Shown: positions 15,476 through 25,085 of the stretch, in pieces
Layout: each line of letters begins with the position of its first letter
Position numbering within the stretch: position 1 is the stretch's first letter
Assembly: GCA_947494145.1 (NCBI GenBank)
Contig: CANLTZ010000006.1
Location: forward strand, 146,001 to 210,000
Direction of reading: 5' to 3'
Origin: an uncultured Jannaschia sp.
GTDB lineage: Bacteria > Pseudomonadota > Alphaproteobacteria > Rhodobacterales > Rhodobacteraceae
Length of the DNA stretch: 64,000 nucleotides
The notes under the pieces: generated by a model
Database searches by the model: none
The model's input: the letters and a program-made list of their open reading frames with translations, nothing else
What the model was told of the DNA's origin: nothing
Translations under genes and position numbers: made by a program

Positions 15476-16476
15476 GCCCACCTCGCACGGACCAACGTGA
15501 CAAGCCGGGGCAGGGCGATAACGGCGATGAGCAGAAGGCCCACGAAGATCGACATGACGATACCCGGCACGTTCAGAAGGCCCAGCCCGAAGGTCACCAT
15601 CCCCATGATGATCGCCGCCAGTACGACGCCAGGGATGGTCCCCGACCCGCCCAGGATGTTGACGCCGCCCAGCACGACCATGGTCACCACCTCCAACTCC
15701 CACCCTTGGGCGATGGACGGGCGGGTCGAGCCCAGGCGCGAGGTCAGGCAAACCGCGGCCAGACCCGACATGAGGCCGGTTAGCAGGAACAGCGTGAATT
15801 TCACCCGCCGTACCCGGATACCGGAAAATAGCGCGCCCGTCGGGTTGTTGCCAATGGCATAGACCTGCCGTCCGAAGGATGTGCGGTGCAACAGCACCCA
15901 GAACGTCAAGGCGCATAGCGCGAAGATCACCATTTCGACCGTGATAACCCACCAGACATAGCCCTGTCCGAACCAGGCGAAGCTGGTCGGATAGCCGCCG
16001 AAGGATCGGTCCCCCAGCACCATGTAGCTGATCCCGCGAAACAGGCTGAGTGTACCGATCGTCACCACGATGGATGGCAGGCCCAACCCCGTCACCAGCG
16101 CGCCGTTGAACGCGCCGCATAGCAGGCCGACGCCTAGCCCGATGGCCACGAGTTCGGGCGTCCCCGCACCAACCTGGGCCGCGGCCCCCATGGCGGTGGA
16201 GGCGAGCGCGATGATCGAGGCAACCGATAAGTCGATTTCGCCCGCGATGATCAGAAGCGCCATGGCAAAGGCGATCATGGCCTTTTCAGTGAAGTTGAAG
16301 GTGGCGTCCGACAGGTTCCAGGCATTCAGAAAGTAGGGTGAGGCCAATGCGTTGAATGTGAAGACGGCGACCGCCACGGCGATCAGCAACACCTCCCACG
16401 AACGGATGGCACGGCCCAGCCGCGACCGCAGGCGGTCGGGCACTTGGCGTGACGCGGGGCTTGCGGTGTCGGTCAT
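15472..16476 (-). CDS. rhaQ: Rhamnose ABC transporter permease (RhaQ-type)
   Basis: A 334-residue inner-membrane permease of the ribose/rhamnose ABC family with about eight to ten hydrophobic segments. The conserved loop [17 protein letters not shown] lies near residue 80, [15 protein letters not shown] near residue 210 and a C-terminal [15 protein letters not shown] near residue 270. It overlaps the second permease by ATGA, so RhaP and RhaQ are made together and presumably form a heterodimer. The naming P versus Q follows the rhizobial gene order. Confidence 0.88.
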   Translation of the reverse strand: MTDTASPASRQVPDRLRSRLGRAIRSWEVLLIAVAVAVFTFNALASPYFLNAWNLSDATFNFTEKAMIAFAMALLIIAGEIDLSVASIIALASTAMGAAAQVGAGTPELVAIGLGVGLLCGAFNGALVTGLGLPSIVVTIGTLSLFRGISYMVLGDRSFGGYPTSFAWFGQGYVWWVITVEMVIFALCALTFWVLLHRTSFGRQVYAIGNNPTGALFSGIRVRRVKFTLFLLTGLMSGLAAVCLTSRLGSTRPSIAQGWELEVVTMVVLGGVNILGGSGTIPGVVLAAIIMGMVTFGLGLLNVPGIVMSIFVGLLLIAVIALPRLVTLVRARWA

Positions 16477-17447
16477 GCCGGTGCCTCCTTTCGCAAGATC
16501 TGGCGGCCGGGGCGGCGCTGGGCGCGGCCATTGGCGATGACCGCGATGACAATGGCCGCGCCGGAAATGGCAAGCTGCCAGAAGGGCGAAATACCGACCA
16601 CCGGCAGCGCGTTCTTCACGATCCCCAGGAACAGCGCCCCCAGAAGCGCGCCCAGGATCGTGCCGGCGCCCCCGGCGATGGAGATGCCGCCGATGACGCA
16701 GGCGGCCACGACCTCCAACTCAAATCCCCCGGCGATGTCCACATAGGCAACCTGGTAGCGCGCAACCCAAAGGTAGCCCGTCAACCCTGCCACCGCGCCC
16801 GACAGGGTGAAGGCCGCGAACTGCGTCCGGCCCGGGTCGATGCCTGCATAGATCGCGGCTGAAGGGTTGCCGCCCACGGCATAGAACGAACGGCCCAGGG
16901 GCAGATAGCGCACCAGCGCCATGAAGGCCGCCACGCCCAGAAGGGCGAGCCAGGATAGGACGGGCAAGCCGAGGAACGTCGCACGGGGCAGGGCGGTGAA
17001 GGGCGCCGACATCTCATGGGCGTTGACCCATTGCCCGTCCGACAGAACGAAGACGAGGCCGCGATAGATGGTCAGCGTGCCCAGTGTCACCACGATGGGC
17101 GGGATCGACAGCTTCCAGACCAGCATCCCGTTGATGGCGCCCAATGCGGCACCCATGGCCACCGCACCCAGGATGATGACCGGGATGGGTAGGCCGGGAA
17201 AGGCCACGTTGACCATGGCCGCCGCCATCCCGGTCAGCGCCAGGTTGGCTGCGACCGACAGATCGATGCATCGGGTCAAGATCACCACGGTCTGCCCAAG
17301 CGCCAGCAGGATCAGCGGCGCCGTGTCGTTGAAGACATTGGCAAGGTTGCCGGGCGTCACGAAGCCCGGAAAGCGCCAGGCGATCAGCACCAGGACGGCC
17401 AGAATGGCCAACGTCAGTTGCGCCTCGCGGGTGCGGATCAGGTGCAT
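16473..17447 (-). CDS. rhaP: Rhamnose ABC transporter permease (RhaP-type)
   Basis: A 324-residue permease of the same family as its neighbour. Hallmarks are LTRCIDLSVAANLALTG near residue 60, VGGNPSAAIYAGIDPGR near residue 195 and IGGISIAGGAGTILGALLGALFLG near residue 250 in outline. It lies between the ATPase gene (15 bases upstream) and rhaQ. Together with the binding protein RhaS and ATPase RhaT it should import L-rhamnose. Confidence 0.88.
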   Translation of the reverse strand: MHLIRTREAQLTLAILAVLVLIAWRFPGFVTPGNLANVFNDTAPLILLALGQTVVILTRCIDLSVAANLALTGMAAAMVNVAFPGLPIPVIILGAVAMGAALGAINGMLVWKLSIPPIVVTLGTLTIYRGLVFVLSDGQWVNAHEMSAPFTALPRATFLGLPVLSWLALLGVAAFMALVRYLPLGRSFYAVGGNPSAAIYAGIDPGRTQFAAFTLSGAVAGLTGYLWVARYQVAYVDIAGGFELEVVAACVIGGISIAGGAGTILGALLGALFLGIVKNALPVVGISPFWQLAISGAAIVIAVIANGRAQRRPGRQILRKEAPA

Positions 17448-17462
17448 GTCATCTGGCCCCCC

Positions 17463-18974
17463 TCATGGCGCGTACCCGGCTGCATCGCGCACCAGCCGTT
17501 CGGGCGTGGTTTCTGCCCGGGTCAGGGCGCTGGCGATGCGCCCCCCTCGCATGACAAGGACGCGGTCGGACATGCCCAGCACTTCGGGAATTTCCGAGGA
17601 TACCATGATGACGGCCAAGCCCTCGGCGGCCAGTTCCGCCATGAAGTCATGGACCGCGGCTTTCGACCCGATATCGATCCCTTTCGTCGGCTCATCAAGA
17701 ATGATCACGCGCGGCTTGGTGGCCAGCCACTTGGCAATGACGACCTTCTGCTGATTGCCGCCGGACAATTGCCCGATATCCTGATCCAGCGCTGCGGCCC
17801 GAAGTTCCAAACGGTGCGTGTAGTCCCGCGCCAGCGCGAATTCCTCCGCCATTCGGACGAAGCCCTTGCGCGACAGCGCGCCCAGCGACGGCAGCGCCAC
17901 GTTGTCCACGATGGGTAGGCCTAGAATGGCGCCCTGCCGCCCGCGGTCTTCGGGCACATAGACCAACCCCGCAGCGATGGCGTCGGCGGGGGAGCGGATA
18001 TCGACCGCACTCCCGCCGATCCGCAGCGTCCCGGCCGAGGGCGCCGTGACGCCGAACAAGGCCTGCATCACCTCGGACCGGCCCGCGCCCACCAGGCCGT
18101 ACACCCCAAGGATTTCGCCCGCACGCAGATCGAACGAAATGTCGGCGAATTCCGTGGGGTGGCTATAGCCTTCCACCTCGACAACCACGTCGCCGGGATT
18201 TGATACCCGATCGGGGAAGATCTGCCCGACCTCACGCCCGACCATGAGCCGCACCAGGTCATCTTCGGTCACATCAGCGATCCGCCCCGCACCCACCAAC
18301 GCCCCGTCGCGGAACACCGTCCAGCGGTCCGCGATGCGGAACACTTCATCGAATTTGTGAGAGATGAAGAGGATGGCCTTGCCCTGGGCCTTTAGGCGTT
18401 CCACCAGGGCATAGACTTCCTCAATCTCATGGGCCGACAGCGCTGCCGTGGGCTCATCCAGCACCACCACCCGCGCCTCGGTCGACAGGGCCCGCGCGAT
18501 GGCCACCAAATGGCGCGACGCGATCCCAAGGTCGCCCACCCTGGCGGCTGGGTCGATCTTCGCCCCGATCCGGGCCAGCACGTCGGCGGCCCGTGCCCGC
18601 ATGGCCCGGTGGTCGATCAAGCCCCAGCGGGTGCGGGGGGCGTGACCGATGAAGATATTTTCGGCCACGGTCAATTCTTCGAACAGGACGGTTTCCTGGT
18701 GGATGGCCGCGATACCTACGGCCTCGGCGTCATGGGCAGATGCGAAGGCCTTCTTGTGCCCCTCCATCTCGATCTGTCCCGCTTCAGGGCGGTAAATCCC
18801 CGTCAGCACCTTCACCAGTGTGGACTTGCCTGCGCCGTTTTCGCCCACCAAGGCGGTAACCTCGCCAGGATGCAGATCCAAATCCACGCCCGACAGCGCG
18901 ATCACGCCCGGAAAGCGCTTCTCGATCCCCCGGAGCGAGAGGACGGGCGGCGTGGTGACGGTGTCATGCATCAT
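17463..18974 (-). CDS. rhaT: Rhamnose ABC transporter ATP-binding protein (RhaT)
   Basis: A 503-residue double-ATPase subunit of the ribose-type ABC importer family. The first nucleotide-binding domain has Walker A GENGAGKSTLVKVL near residue 45, and Walker B VVLDEPTAALS. The second domain keeps LSGGNQQKVVIAKWL and Walker B VIILDEPTKGID, but its P-loop region reads GLVGAGRSEVMQALFG, a usual variation in this family. The gene is in line with rhaS upstream and rhaPQ downstream. It is unrelated to the E. coli proton symporter also called RhaT. Confidence 0.9.
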   Translation of the reverse strand: MMHDTVTTPPVLSLRGIEKRFPGVIALSGVDLDLHPGEVTALVGENGAGKSTLVKVLTGIYRPEAGQIEMEGHKKAFASAHDAEAVGIAAIHQETVLFEELTVAENIFIGHAPRTRWGLIDHRAMRARAADVLARIGAKIDPAARVGDLGIASRHLVAIARALSTEARVVVLDEPTAALSAHEIEEVYALVERLKAQGKAILFISHKFDEVFRIADRWTVFRDGALVGAGRIADVTEDDLVRLMVGREVGQIFPDRVSNPGDVVVEVEGYSHPTEFADISFDLRAGEILGVYGLVGAGRSEVMQALFGVTAPSAGTLRIGGSAVDIRSPADAIAAGLVYVPEDRGRQGAILGLPIVDNVALPSLGALSRKGFVRMAEEFALARDYTHRLELRAAALDQDIGQLSGGNQQKVVIAKWLATKPRVIILDEPTKGIDIGSKAAVHDFMAELAAEGLAVIMVSSEIPEVLGMSDRVLVMRGGRIASALTRAETTPERLVRDAAGYAP

Positions 18975-19037
18975 GGGGCAGCCCGCACGAATGGGCGCGA
19001 CGTGGGAGAGTGCCGCCGCGCCCGCACGCTCAAGGGA

Positions 19038-20036
19038 TCAGAAGATGTCCTTGAACTGTTCAATGTTGCTGGCGTCATAGGTGAAGGGGTCGGCCATGGC
19101 GCCGGTGCCTGTGTCATCCAATTGTAGCTCACCCATGCGTCCCATGGGCACCGTGCCGCCTGGGGCAGCTTCAGCGGCCCCGGTCGACAGGTTGTAGGCC
19201 ACGGTCGCCGCAGCATAGCCGAGGTCGATGGGGTTCCAGATGGCGAAGCTTTGTGAGGCGCCGGATTCAATGGCCCCCGCCATTTCCGACGGCAGGCCCA
19301 GGCCGGTAACATTCACTTCGCCAACCTTGCCAGCATCTTCCACGGCGCGGGCCGCAGCCACGATGCCCACGGATGTCGGCGCGATGATCGCGTCCAGGTC
19401 GGGATAGGTCTGCATCAGGCCCTGCGCCTCCCGGTAGGATTTGTCGGCCAGATCATCGCCATAGACCGTGCCCACCACGTCGATGCCGGGATAGTTGCCC
19501 ATCACCTTTTCCATCTCGGCGATCCAAGTATTCTGGTTCGTCGATGTGGATGTGGCCGACAGCACTGCGACCTGCCCGCCATCGGGCAAGTGATCGGCGG
19601 CAAGCTTGATGATCGTGTTCCCGATCAGCGCATCGGAGGACGGGGCCAGATGCAGCGCGCGGGCATCTTCTGCCACGCCGGAATCCCAGGAAATCACCGT
19701 GATCCCGCGCTGCATCGCGCGCTTGAGCGCGGGCGCCACGGCATCGGGGTCATTGGCCGAAATGGCGATAGCGTCCACGTTCTGGGCGATCAGCGAGTTG
19801 ATGACCTCGATCTGGCCTTCCGCGGTGGTGTCGGTGGGCCCGGTATAGATGATTTCCACATTGCCCAACTCGGCTGCGGCTTCCTCTGCGCCGTCGCGGG
19901 CGGCCTCGAAGAAGCCGATGCCCAGGGCCTTGACCAAAAGCGCGATGCGCACGGGTTCTTCGGCCATGGCCCCGGTGCCGAAAGTGGTCAATGCCAGGGC
20001 CGTTGTCCCGGCGAAAAGGCGGCGTGTCATGCTCAT
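19038..20036 (-). CDS. rhaS: Rhamnose ABC transporter substrate-binding protein (RhaS)
   Basis: A 332-residue periplasmic binding protein of the ribose/rhamnose cluster. A signal peptide is clear (RRLFAGTTALALTTFGTGAMAEE, cleaved after AMA). The mature part has LVKALGIGFFEAARDGAEEAA, then IAISANDPDAVAPALKRA, SWDSGV and an AIIAPTSVGIVAAARAVED segment. The start at 20036 has an excellent AGGGAGG Shine-Dalgarno; the frame upstream is open but not part of the gene. This is the rhizobial RhaS (transport), not the AraC-type activator of E. coli. Confidence 0.9.
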   Translation of the reverse strand: MSMTRRLFAGTTALALTTFGTGAMAEEPVRIALLVKALGIGFFEAARDGAEEAAAELGNVEIIYTGPTDTTAEGQIEVINSLIAQNVDAIAISANDPDAVAPALKRAMQRGITVISWDSGVAEDARALHLAPSSDALIGNTIIKLAADHLPDGGQVAVLSATSTSTNQNTWIAEMEKVMGNYPGIDVVGTVYGDDLADKSYREAQGLMQTYPDLDAIIAPTSVGIVAAARAVEDAGKVGEVNVTGLGLPSEMAGAIESGASQSFAIWNPIDLGYAAATVAYNLSTGAAEAAPGGTVPMGRMGELQLDDTGTGAMADPFTYDASNIEQFKDIF

Positions 20037-20061
20037 ATCGTGTCCTCCCTTAGGTGAGCAG

Positions 20062-20871
20062 TCAGGCGGTCGAGGCAGAGGCTCCTCCGGCCTCGCGCCC
20101 CGTTTGTGCAACGATCAGGGTGATGCCCGCGGCATCCAACATGGCGGCATCGCGGTCGTTTATGCCCTCATCGGTGATTACGGTGTGGATGCGGTCCAGC
20201 GGGCACAGGACCAGGCTCGACCGATTGGCGAATTTCGAGCTGTCGGCCAGGACGATCAGATCTTCGGCACGGCTGAGCAGCTTTTCTTCCGCCCGGATCA
20301 GCAGGGGGTCGATTTCCATCAAGCCCATGGGCGCCAGCCCGTGGCAGGACATGAACATGCGACGCGCCCAGAAATGGCTGACGGCATCGTTCTGGAAACT
20401 CGAAAGAATGATAGATTGTTCGCGGTAGATCGCGCCGCCCGGCACCAGAAGTTGGTTGCGCGAATGTTCCAGCAGGTGGTTGGCGATGGGCAGTGAGTTC
20501 GTCAGCACCTTCAGACTTCTTGTGGCCAGTGAGTGGACCATTTCATAGGTCGTCGTGCCGCCATTGATGATGATCGGCTCCCCATCGTCGCACAAAGCCG
20601 CCGCCGCCCGGGCGATGGCGGTCTTTTCGGCCTGCATGACGCCCGCATTGAACTTGAAGGGCCGACCGGCCAGCCCCGGGAATTGCTGGGGCGCTAGCGC
20701 TTCGGCCCCGCCGCGGATACGGCGCAGGCGACCGTCGTTGTCCAATGCGTTCACGTCGCGCCGCACGGTGGCCTCGGACGCGCCGGTCAACTCCACCAAT
20801 TCCGCTATGGTGGCAACGGCACGGTCCTGCACAGCGCTCAAGATGACGCGATGGCGGTCTTTTTCGTGCAT
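20062..20871 (-). CDS. rhaR: DeoR-family regulator of rhamnose genes (RhaR-type)
   Basis: A 269-residue DeoR repressor. The winged helix lies at residues 7-60 (ATIAELVELTGASEATVRRDVNALDNDGRLRRIRGGAEAL in outline, the DeoR signature). A sugar-phosphate-sensing domain follows, with IINGGTTTYEMV, VLTNSLPIANHLLE and LADSSKF. The ATG at 20871 has GGGAGGGG upstream. It is first in the rha transport operon and faces rhaD, as in Rhizobium, and so probably controls both sides with a rhamnulose-phosphate-type inducer. In E. coli the regulator of the same name is AraC-like and unrelated. Confidence 0.87.
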   Translation of the reverse strand: MHEKDRHRVILSAVQDRAVATIAELVELTGASEATVRRDVNALDNDGRLRRIRGGAEALAPQQFPGLAGRPFKFNAGVMQAEKTAIARAAAALCDDGEPIIINGGTTTYEMVHSLATRSLKVLTNSLPIANHLLEHSRNQLLVPGGAIYREQSIILSSFQNDAVSHFWARRMFMSCHGLAPMGLMEIDPLLIRAEEKLLSRAEDLIVLADSSKFANRSSLVLCPLDRIHTVITDEGINDRDAAMLDAAGITLIVAQTGREAGGASASTA

Positions 20872-21045
20872 ATGCCACCCCTCCCGGCACCTTGCTTGGA
20901 TTGACGCTGCCGGATCGACGATGGCCCTGTCAATCACAATCTTTCATATTCAATCTTGAAATCATCATTCATGAGTGTCTTTGATCGAAACTGACTGATC
21001 TGGAATGCGGCGATGGCCTGCCGCCCAAAGTTGCGGAGAAACTGC
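20872..21045. promoter_or_regulatory. Divergent rhaR / rhaD promoter region with inverted repeat
   Basis: The 174-base gap between the divergent rha operons is AT-rich against its flanks. TTTCA (20942-20946) and TGAAA (20957-20961) form an inverted repeat, and the direct motif ATTCA recurs at about ten to twenty bases. This is where a DeoR-type repressor would act on both promoters. No promoter hexamers stand out. Confidence 0.45.
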
Positions 21046-23133
21046 ATGCGCGATGACACCACTGGCGGGATGCTCCCTTCGCTTTGGGATGATGCCCGTG
21101 CCGCCGCCATGACGGAGGCCGAGCGTCTGCTCTACCGCTCCAACCTGTTGGGGTCCGACAAGCGGATCACCAATTACGGCGGTGGCAACACGTCGGCCAA
21201 GGTGTCGGAGCGTGACCCCCTGACCGGCGAGACGGTCGAGGTGCTGTGGGTCAAAGGCTCCGGCGGGGATGTGGGCACGATCAAGATGGACGGCTTTGCC
21301 ACGCTTTACATGGACAAGCTGCGCGCGCTTAAAGGCCTGTATCGCGGGCCCGACCACGAAGATGAGATGGTCGGCTACCTGCCCCACGCGACCTGGAACC
21401 TGAACCCCCGCGCGGCGTCCATCGATACCCCACTCCATGCCTATGTCCCCGCCATCCACGTGGATCACATGCACCCCGATGCGGTCATCGCCATCGCTGC
21501 CTCTGCCGAGTCCCGGGAATTGACCCGCCGCATCTATGGCGATGCCATCGGTTGGTTGCCCTGGCGGCGCCCAGGCTACGAACTGGGCCTGATGTTGGAA
21601 GCCTTCTGCCGCGAAAACCCCGAAGCCAAAGGCGTTGTTCTGGAAGCCCACGGCCTTTTCACCTGGGCCGATGACGCGCGGGGCTGCTATGAAACCACGC
21701 TCTGGGCCATCAACGAGGCTATTGCCTTCTTCGACGCGCAGGACAGCCCGGCCTTCGGCGGCCCCGACCGCGACAGCCTGCCGCCCGATGCCCGCCGGGC
21801 CGCCGCCGCCAGACTGATGCCCGCCATTCGCGGCATGGTCAGCGGCGCCCAGCACATGGTGGGCCATTTCGATGAGTCCGACACAGTGTTGGAGTTCGTC
21901 AATTCCCGCGACATGGAACGCCTTGCCGCTTTGGGCACGTCTTGCCCCGATCATTTCCTGCGCACGAAGATCGCGCCCCTTGTTGTGCCCGGTGACGGTG
22001 ATGCCGACGCCGCGCTTGCCGCGCTGCCCGATGCCATCGCACGATATCGCGACCGCTACGCCGCCTACTATGACCGCTGCAAACACACCGATTCACCGCC
22101 CATGCGCGACCCCAACCCGGTGGTCTTTCTGATCCCCGGTATTGGCATGGCCACCTTTGCCAAGGACAAGGCCACCGCACGCATCGCGGGTGAATTCTAT
22201 GTCAACGCCATCAACGTGATGCGCGGCGCCGAGGCCGTCAGCACCTATCGCGGCCTGCCCGAGCAGGAGGCATTCGACATCGAATATTGGCTGTTGGAAG
22301 AAGCGAAGCTTCAACGCATGCCCAAACCCAAAAGCCTGGCGGGTCGCGTGGCCCTCGTGACCGGGGGCGCGGGCGGTATCGGGCGCGCCACCGCCGAGCG
22401 CTACTTGCGCGAAGGCGCTTGTGTCGTCTTGGCCGATATTAGCGCCGACGCGTTGGAGGAGGCGGGTCAGGCCCTGTCGGATGATTTTTCGCGTGATGTC
22501 GTCCGCACGGTGCAACTGGACGTCACCGATGAAGCCGCTGTCGCTGCGGGCTTGACCCGCGCCGCCCTTGAATACGGCGGCATCGACATCTTGGTTAGCA
22601 ATGCGGGAATCGCGTCATCGGCCCCCATTGAAGACACCACGCTTGAGCTTTGGGATCGCAATATGTCGATCCTTGCCACGGGCTATTTCCTCGTCTCGCG
22701 GGAAGCCTTTCGCCTGATGTCTGCCCAGGGGATCGGCGGGGCCATCGTCTTCGTGGCTTCCAAGAACGGCCTTGCCGCCTCGCCCAATGCCGCTGCCTAT
22801 TGCACCGCGAAGGCGGCGGAGATCCATCTGGCCCGCTGCCTTGCCCTGGAAGGCGCGCCCAAGGGCATCCGCGTGAACGTGGTCAACCCCGATGCCGTCC
22901 TAAAGGGCAGTCGCATCTGGCAGGGCGATTGGCTGAAGGAACGCGCCGACGCCTATGGCAAAGACGCCGCAGGCCTGGCCGAGCATTACCGCGACCGATC
23001 GTTGCTCAAGCGCGAGGTGCTGCCCGAAGACATTGCCGAAGCCGTCTACTTCCTCGCGTCCGACGCCTCGGCCAAATCCACCGGCAACATCCTCAATGTC
23101 GACGCCGGCAACAAGGAGGCGTTCACCAGATGA
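21046..23133 (+). CDS. rhaD: Bifunctional rhamnulose-1-phosphate aldolase / short-chain dehydrogenase
   Basis: A 695-residue fusion. Residues about 1-420 are a class II aldolase-like domain, with NYGGGNTSAK, WVKGSGGD, and HVDHMHPDAVIA carrying metal-binding histidines; it should split L-rhamnulose-1-phosphate. Residues about 430-695 are an SDR with the NAD motif VTGGAGGIGRA and the catalytic pair in AAYCTAKAAE (Tyr-x3-Lys), expected to oxidise lactaldehyde. The fusion is the usual form in alphaproteobacteria and some Bacillus. The ATG at 21046 has GCGGAGAA upstream. It overlaps rhaI by ATGA. Confidence 0.92.
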   Translation: MRDDTTGGMLPSLWDDARAAAMTEAERLLYRSNLLGSDKRITNYGGGNTSAKVSERDPLTGETVEVLWVKGSGGDVGTIKMDGFATLYMDKLRALKGLYRGPDHEDEMVGYLPHATWNLNPRAASIDTPLHAYVPAIHVDHMHPDAVIAIAASAESRELTRRIYGDAIGWLPWRRPGYELGLMLEAFCRENPEAKGVVLEAHGLFTWADDARGCYETTLWAINEAIAFFDAQDSPAFGGPDRDSLPPDARRAAAARLMPAIRGMVSGAQHMVGHFDESDTVLEFVNSRDMERLAALGTSCPDHFLRTKIAPLVVPGDGDADAALAALPDAIARYRDRYAAYYDRCKHTDSPPMRDPNPVVFLIPGIGMATFAKDKATARIAGEFYVNAINVMRGAEAVSTYRGLPEQEAFDIEYWLLEEAKLQRMPKPKSLAGRVALVTGGAGGIGRATAERYLREGACVVLADISADALEEAGQALSDDFSRDVVRTVQLDVTDEAAVAAGLTRAALEYGGIDILVSNAGIASSAPIEDTTLELWDRNMSILATGYFLVSREAFRLMSAQGIGGAIVFVASKNGLAASPNAAAYCTAKAAEIHLARCLALEGAPKGIRVNVVNPDAVLKGSRIWQGDWLKERADAYGKDAAGLAEHYRDRSLLKREVLPEDIAEAVYFLASDASAKSTGNILNVDAGNKEAFTR

Positions 23134-24416
23134 CAGCCCCCCTTGATCGCCTGCCCGATGCCATCGCCGCCTCCAATGCTGCGTTGCGGGATGCCCACCA
23201 ATACGATCTTGATGCGCTGACGACCAAACTCGATCGTCGCGGCCTCGATATCGACACGCTGATCGACCAGATCGCCGCGTTTACCATCGCCGTCCCCTCC
23301 TGGGGCACGGGCACTGGCGGTACGCGCTTCGCCCGCTTCCCCGGACCGGGGGAGCCCGCGGACATCTTGGACAAGCTCGACGATTGCGCCGTGATCCACC
23401 GCCTGGGCCGCGCCTCGCCCCGCGTGTCGCTGCACTTCCCCTGGGATGGTGACGACCCCGATGCGCTTCGCCAGAAGGGCGACGCGCTGGGCCTTGGATT
23501 TGACGCAGTCAATTCCAACACCTTCCAGGACCAGCCTGGCCAGGCCCATAGCTACAAGCATGGCTCGCTCAGCCATGTCTCGGCCGAGGTTCGTGACCAG
23601 GCCGTCGCCCACAATCTGCGCTGCATCGAAATCGGACGCGCCATCGGGGCCGATGCCCTGACCGTTTGGGTGGGCGATGGCACCAACTTTCCCGGTCAGC
23701 AGGACTTCACCGCCCAACTTGACCGCTATCTTGAGGCCGCGCAGGCGATCTATGCGGGCTTGCCCTATGATTGGCGGGTCTTCATCGAACACAAAATCTA
23801 TGAACCCGCCTTCTATTCCACGGTGGTGCAGGATTGGGGCAGCAGCTTTCTGATCGCGTCGGCCCTGGGCGACCAGGCGCAATGCCTTGTGGACCTTGGT
23901 CACCACGCGCCAACCGTGAATGTCGAGATGATCGTCGCGCGCCTCGCCTTTGCGGGCAAGCTGGGCGGCTTCCACTTCAACGATTCCAAATATGGCGATG
24001 ATGACCTCGACAGCGGCGCTATCGACCCCTACCGCCTGTTTCTGGTGATGCGCGAGGTTCTGTCGGCTGAGCGCCGCGGCATGACGCTCGCCCATATGAT
24101 CGACCAATCACACAACGTCACCGACCCGATCGAGTCGCTCATCGTGTCAGGCGCCGAGGCACGGCGCTGCTATGCTCAGGCATTGATCGTTGACGAAGAC
24201 CGCCTGGTCGCGGCCCAGGCCGACAACGATGCCCTTACCGCGTCCGAGACCTTGAAGGCCGCCTTCCGCACGGATGTGGAGCCGCTTCTGGCCGAAGCCC
24301 GTCTCCGCAGTTCCGGCGCCATCGACCCCGTCGCCGCCTTCCGCCGGTCCGGCTACCGCGCCGCTGTGACGGCGTTGCGCCCGGCTGCGTCCGGGGCAGG
24401 TGGCGGCATTGTTTGA
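23130..24416 (+). CDS. rhaI: L-rhamnose isomerase (rhizobial type)
   Basis: A 428-residue TIM-barrel sugar isomerase converting L-rhamnose to L-rhamnulose. Recognisable stretches are VPSWGTGTGGTRFARFPGPGEP near residue 55 in outline, VSLHFPWD, WVGDGTNFPGQQ near residue 180, FIEHKIYEPAFYSTVVQDWG near residue 220 and LGGFHFNDSKYGDDDLDSG near residue 280, which supply metal ligands. The ATG lies in the rhaD stop (ATGA). The longer open frame upstream is only rhaD read out of phase. It is the last gene of this operon; no convincing terminator follows. Confidence 0.92.
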   Translation: MTAPLDRLPDAIAASNAALRDAHQYDLDALTTKLDRRGLDIDTLIDQIAAFTIAVPSWGTGTGGTRFARFPGPGEPADILDKLDDCAVIHRLGRASPRVSLHFPWDGDDPDALRQKGDALGLGFDAVNSNTFQDQPGQAHSYKHGSLSHVSAEVRDQAVAHNLRCIEIGRAIGADALTVWVGDGTNFPGQQDFTAQLDRYLEAAQAIYAGLPYDWRVFIEHKIYEPAFYSTVVQDWGSSFLIASALGDQAQCLVDLGHHAPTVNVEMIVARLAFAGKLGGFHFNDSKYGDDDLDSGAIDPYRLFLVMREVLSAERRGMTLAHMIDQSHNVTDPIESLIVSGAEARRCYAQALIVDEDRLVAAQADNDALTASETLKAAFRTDVEPLLAEARLRSSGAIDPVAAFRRSGYRAAVTALRPAASGAGGGIV

Positions 24417-24544
24417 GTGGTTTGCTCAACCATGAGGCGGCGTTGCGCCCCGTTCGCTTGAGGCGCACGCGCCATAGTGTAGAGATCATAAAGGATGCGC
24501 GTGAAACCGTATCTCCGAATAGTGGAAATTGCGTTCCGCTAGGT

Positions 24545-24886
24545 TTAGTTGGTGCGTCCGGTAACGCCGTCCCCAACTCCGTCACCTATGCCGTCGCCGA
24601 CCCCGTCCCCAACTCCGTCGCCCGCGCCCGGGCCGCCAGCGGCCTCGCCATCCCCGCCTTGTGCGTTGCTGCCAGACGCATCCGCTCCATCAGACCCGCT
24701 GGACACCTGTGATCCGCCTCCTCCGCCCGAGGATCCTCCGTTCCCTTGATCTTCATCGGTCTCTTCTGAAGCGATGTCCTGTGCGGAAGCTATACTGGTT
24801 GTTGTTGACCCGCCGCCGAGCGGACCAGTGTTGCACGCTGCCAGGACTGGAATGAAAGCGAGGGTCAGTAGGTTTTTGATTGGCAT
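24545..24886 (-). CDS. Small Gly/Asp/Ser-rich lipoprotein with GDGV repeats
   Basis: A predicted lipoprotein of 113 residues. The signal peptide (IKNLLTLAFIPVLAAC) ends in a LAAC lipobox. The mature part has no hydrophobic core: a short acidic stretch, a Ser/Gly-rich linker with five glycines in a row, and a C-terminal array of five G-D-G-V/I repeats. I place the start at the ATG at 24886, eight bases after GGAG; the ATG two codons upstream (24892) is too close to that site. The composition is unlike any enzyme. It may be a surface or linker-type envelope protein. It is a single gene with no evident partner. Confidence 0.7.
   Translation of the reverse strand: MPIKNLLTLAFIPVLAACNTGPLGGGSTTTSIASAQDIASEETDEDQGNGGSSGGGGGSQVSSGSDGADASGSNAQGGDGEAAGGPGAGDGVGDGVGDGIGDGVGDGVTGRTN
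24563..24622 (-). repeat. Five 12-base tandem repeats encoding GDGV
   Basis: Sixty bases encode G-D-G-V five times, with one unit reading GDGI. The units are near-identical at DNA level (based on CCGTC-CCCAA-CT or close variants on the plus strand). Such arrays can change length by slippage. Confidence 0.75.
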
Positions 24887-25085
24887 TGTCATTTCTCCGA
24901 AGGAGGGTCTGCGCTTTGCCTAACCCGCATCCCGCAACTGAAGGAAATTGACCGAACGTCAGCGGGCCGTGGCCAGCAAGATGCTGCCCGTTGGGCTGCC
25001 TAAGATTGTGGTCTGAGCTGTGCTGTCGTTCAGGGCGTTGCCGTCGAGACCCTGGCATAGTTGTTTCAGAGGACCCGTCGGATCA

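Noticed and set aside
22650..23129. Open frame extending rhaI upstream by 160 codons
   Set aside because: It overlaps rhaD out of phase. The rhaI start inside the rhaD stop (ATGA) gives the normal length.
24418..24432. Small inverted repeat TGGTT-TGCTC-AACCA after rhaI as a terminator
   Set aside because: The stem is only 5 bp and no T-run follows.
24563..24622. GDGV repeats as an RTX calcium-binding array and cargo for the type I exporter
   Set aside because: The repeat is 4 residues, not the GGxGxDxUx nonapeptide, and the protein has a lipobox signal for Sec/Lsp export.
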